Origin: Umbelopsis ramanniana AG
Lineage: Eukaryota; Mucoromycota; Umbelopsidomycetes; Umbelopsidales; Umbelopsidaceae
Length of the DNA stretch: 64,000 nucleotides
Assembly: GCF_025399195.1 (NCBI RefSeq)
Contig: NW_026252087.1
Span: 620,001 to 684,000 of the forward strand
Direction: 5' to 3'
The stretch's first letter is position 1. Every line of letters begins with the position of its first letter. The position numbers and the translations under genes are program-made. Below are positions 62,039-64,000 of this stretch, one piece after another. Under the pieces are notes generated by a model. It saw only the letters and a list, made by a program, of their open reading frames with translations, was not told the origin of the DNA and made no database searches.

Positions 62039-64000
62039 CTACGGGGCATCAGCGGTAGCTTCGTCGAGACGAGGCTTTTTTGAAGGCATCTCCTCATTAA
62101 CATCAGACTGGTGGTTAGCAGCATTGGGGCTAGCTTGAGAGTATACACTGCTAGCTTGAGATCGGCTGTTGAGACGCTGGTTGGCTTGATCCAGCATATC
62201 ATCGGTATCCTCTCCCTCGTCTGATGAATAAGTGGCCATACTTTCGTCTTCTTCACTAGCATAGTCTTGTTGCTTATTCTTGTTGACCTTGAGCATGAGC
62301 TTGAGTCCAGACGGCTTGCTATCCTTAGCATCAGCAGCCTTGCGCTTGCGAGAAGTAGCTCCTCTCTTGCTCAATGGCTTGGGCTTGAGCACAAGTTCGC
62401 ACAAGGAATCAATGCGCCGGGCAATGACAAGATCTCGTGGCCACAAAAACTCTGAATCCGTAACACCATCCTCTCCCTCCTCATTCTTAGCATCGGAAGC
62501 TTCATTGGTACTCTCAATTTGCTTCTTGATGTGATGGAATGGCAAATCCTCGTCGGCGACAATAAGGTCACTGCGGTTGACACCATGTTTACAGATACCT
62601 TGCAAGAAAGCCTTGTCGTGCTCTGGCACCTTCCACCAGCTGATGTGTGAAGAGGATTAGTCAATTGTGCCTGCTGCTTCAATATCTGTGTTATGTCCAT
62701 GAAACTTTACCTGGGCAATCCAGAGGTCTTGCGTGCTCGTGAAAGTAGATCGTCAAGATCGGGATTAACAATGACTGATTCTCTAATAGTCTTCATTTGT
62801 TCAATTCGCTTGAGGACGCGACGAGCTCGATCATAAGGAATGGCATCACCATCATGACCTTCACCATCTTGATCATTATCTTGGTCATCGTCATTCTTAT
62901 CATCATCGTTCTTGTCATCGTCAATTTTATCGTCCTCCAAATCCTCCTGGTCCAATCCCATATCATCTTCATGCTTGGTGACGGATTCTTCAGTCTTGGG
63001 AGGAACAGACTCATCTTTTATATCGGTATTAGATGCATCGTTCTCAAGCAGTTCATCTTCTTGCTTCACTTCGCTGCTCTTTTCTTCTCCGTCCGTCTGA
63101 GTATCGCCGGATTCGGAAACAGGGGGAAGGGGCATTGGGATGGGATCCATACTGGAATCTCGGCTGTGACCTTCAATAAAACTAGAATCCGCTCCTTTGC
63201 CGCCTGCGGAACCGGCAGCGGTGCCATTTCCATTGGTGTTCTCGTTATGTCGCTTGACAACGTCTTCGCAAATGCTGATAACGTCTTGCAGGTGCAAATC
63301 CAGAGATTCATCCGTTTTCTTGTCCAAACCAGAGAGTTCCTTGAAGCGATCCCAAAGGATGTTAGGATCACCGGGAATGGTCTCTACACCAAAGGACATG
63401 ACGGTACGCAAAAAGTCTTGTTTACTCTTCTTGGACCACCGCTTGGAAGTTTCTCTCCACTTGGCTTCTTGCTTTTCGGCCAGACGGTCTTCCTTCTTTC
63501 TCTGGCGTGCCAACTTGGTTCGTTCTCTGGCCGCTTCCTTGGCCTTTTCCTTCTCCATGTGCTTTTGCATTCTACTTTCCTTTCGGTTGACAATGGCTTT
63601 CTCACGAAGGAAGGCAGCAATGATACGGCGGAGACGCATACCCAAATCAGCCTTGGAGGGCCAAATGTAGGCTTCACCATTGGCGTCGGTATCTCCATTC
63701 TTTTCGTTTTCTGCATCGCTTTCTTGCTTGCCATCTTCGTCATCGAGACCGGCTTGACTGTCATCATACTTGCGACCATAAAAACTAAATTCAGGATCAC
63801 TTCGCATGGCGTAATACTGTTGGTAGCCGTATCGACAAATACCAAGGAGCAGATCACGATCTTCATTGTGACCCCACCAGGCGGCAGGAGGGTTACCCGT
63901 CACCTTTGGAATTTCCAGCTTCTTAGCCTCATCCCATTCGTGAGGAACAATCTTGTCGCGAATCACATGAAGCATCTGAATGCGCAAGATGATATTTCTA
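62039..64000 (-). CDS. CHD-family chromatin remodeller, C-terminal part (partial), CHD6-9-like
   Basis: SNF2-family nucleosome remodeller; the chromodomains and ATPase lie outside the window to the right. Two exons are visible: 62711 to beyond 64000, and 62039-62639. The C-terminal SANT/SLIDE-like parts include NPPAAWWGHNEDRDLLLGIC then RYGYQQYYAMRSDPEFSFYG, WPSKADLGMRLRRIIAAFLR, and FLRTVMSFGVETIPGDPN...WDRFKELSGLDKKTDESLDL. A second W-W-x...D-x-x-F-L-x-G-I-x-K-H-G module follows (SWWKVPEHDKAFLQGICKHG). The pairing of two such modules with KKTDESL is characteristic of CHD subfamily III (CHD6-9/Kismet) rather than CHD1. An Asp/Glu-rich linker (about 62880-63100) and an acidic Ser-rich tail with KKPR end the protein. 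Confidence 0.82.

Overview
The window is nuclear DNA of a filamentous fungus, most likely an early-diverging one (Mucoromycota). Almost every gene is cut by short introns of about 50-120 bases with GTAAGT-like donors. The gene set includes families that ascomycete yeasts have mostly lost: a METTL3-type m6A methyltransferase, an animal-like POT1, JMJD5/KDM8, a CHD6-9-like remodeller, an Rdx/SelW-like protein and a candidate FAAP100/FANCB-like protein. No viral or LTR element, CRISPR array, rRNA gene or intact transposon was recognised. One tRNA gene is present.

Layout. 0-10.8 kb: the 5' part of MCM5 (minus, runs off the left edge) lies head-to-head with an Hst3/Hst4-type sirtuin. Next come a seven-exon disordered Ala/Glu/Pro protein built by repeated exon pairs (minus) and a five-exon Rdx-family gene (minus), then about 3.2 kb with no gene I can support. 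10.8-25.2 kb: a transporter island, all on plus: two DHA2-type MFS paralogues, a full-length ABCB half-dimer fusion and an Atg22-like MFS protein. 25.4-27.7 kb: an HSF-type transcription factor and complex I subunit NDUFB3, both minus. 28-34.2 kb, plus: METTL3-like, Rrg9/neugrin-like, Gid7/WDR26 and SmE. 34.4-42.4 kb, minus: POT1, KDM8/JMJD5, an RMD1/RMND1-like DUF155 protein and the KEOPS ATPase-fold subunit Kae1. 43-50 kb, plus: an arrestin-domain protein and two tandemly duplicated F-box genes. 50.4-55.6 kb: tRNA-Pro(UGG) on minus, a 2.1-kb AT-rich gap and a Pho13-type HAD phosphatase on minus. 55.6-64 kb: a tandem AAA ATPase (plus) ends 11 bases from a convergent FAAP100/FANCB-like gene (minus), followed by the C-terminal part of a CHD remodeller that runs off the right edge.

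The genes are mostly independent housekeeping loci. Many deal with chromosomes: MCM5, Hst3/4, POT1, KDM8, CHD and the FAAP100-like candidate. The transporter island is the one stretch where co-location suggests related physiology (efflux and export). The most unusual observations are the exon-pair repeat gene, a Walker-B Glu-to-Gln change in the second AAA domain, three GC-AG introns in two genes, the recent F-box duplication with an in-frame 15-base minisatellite in one copy, and the possible Fanconi core-complex component.

Exon joins were worked out by eye from splice signals, frame and family conservation. They are internally consistent in frame but have not been checked against transcripts.
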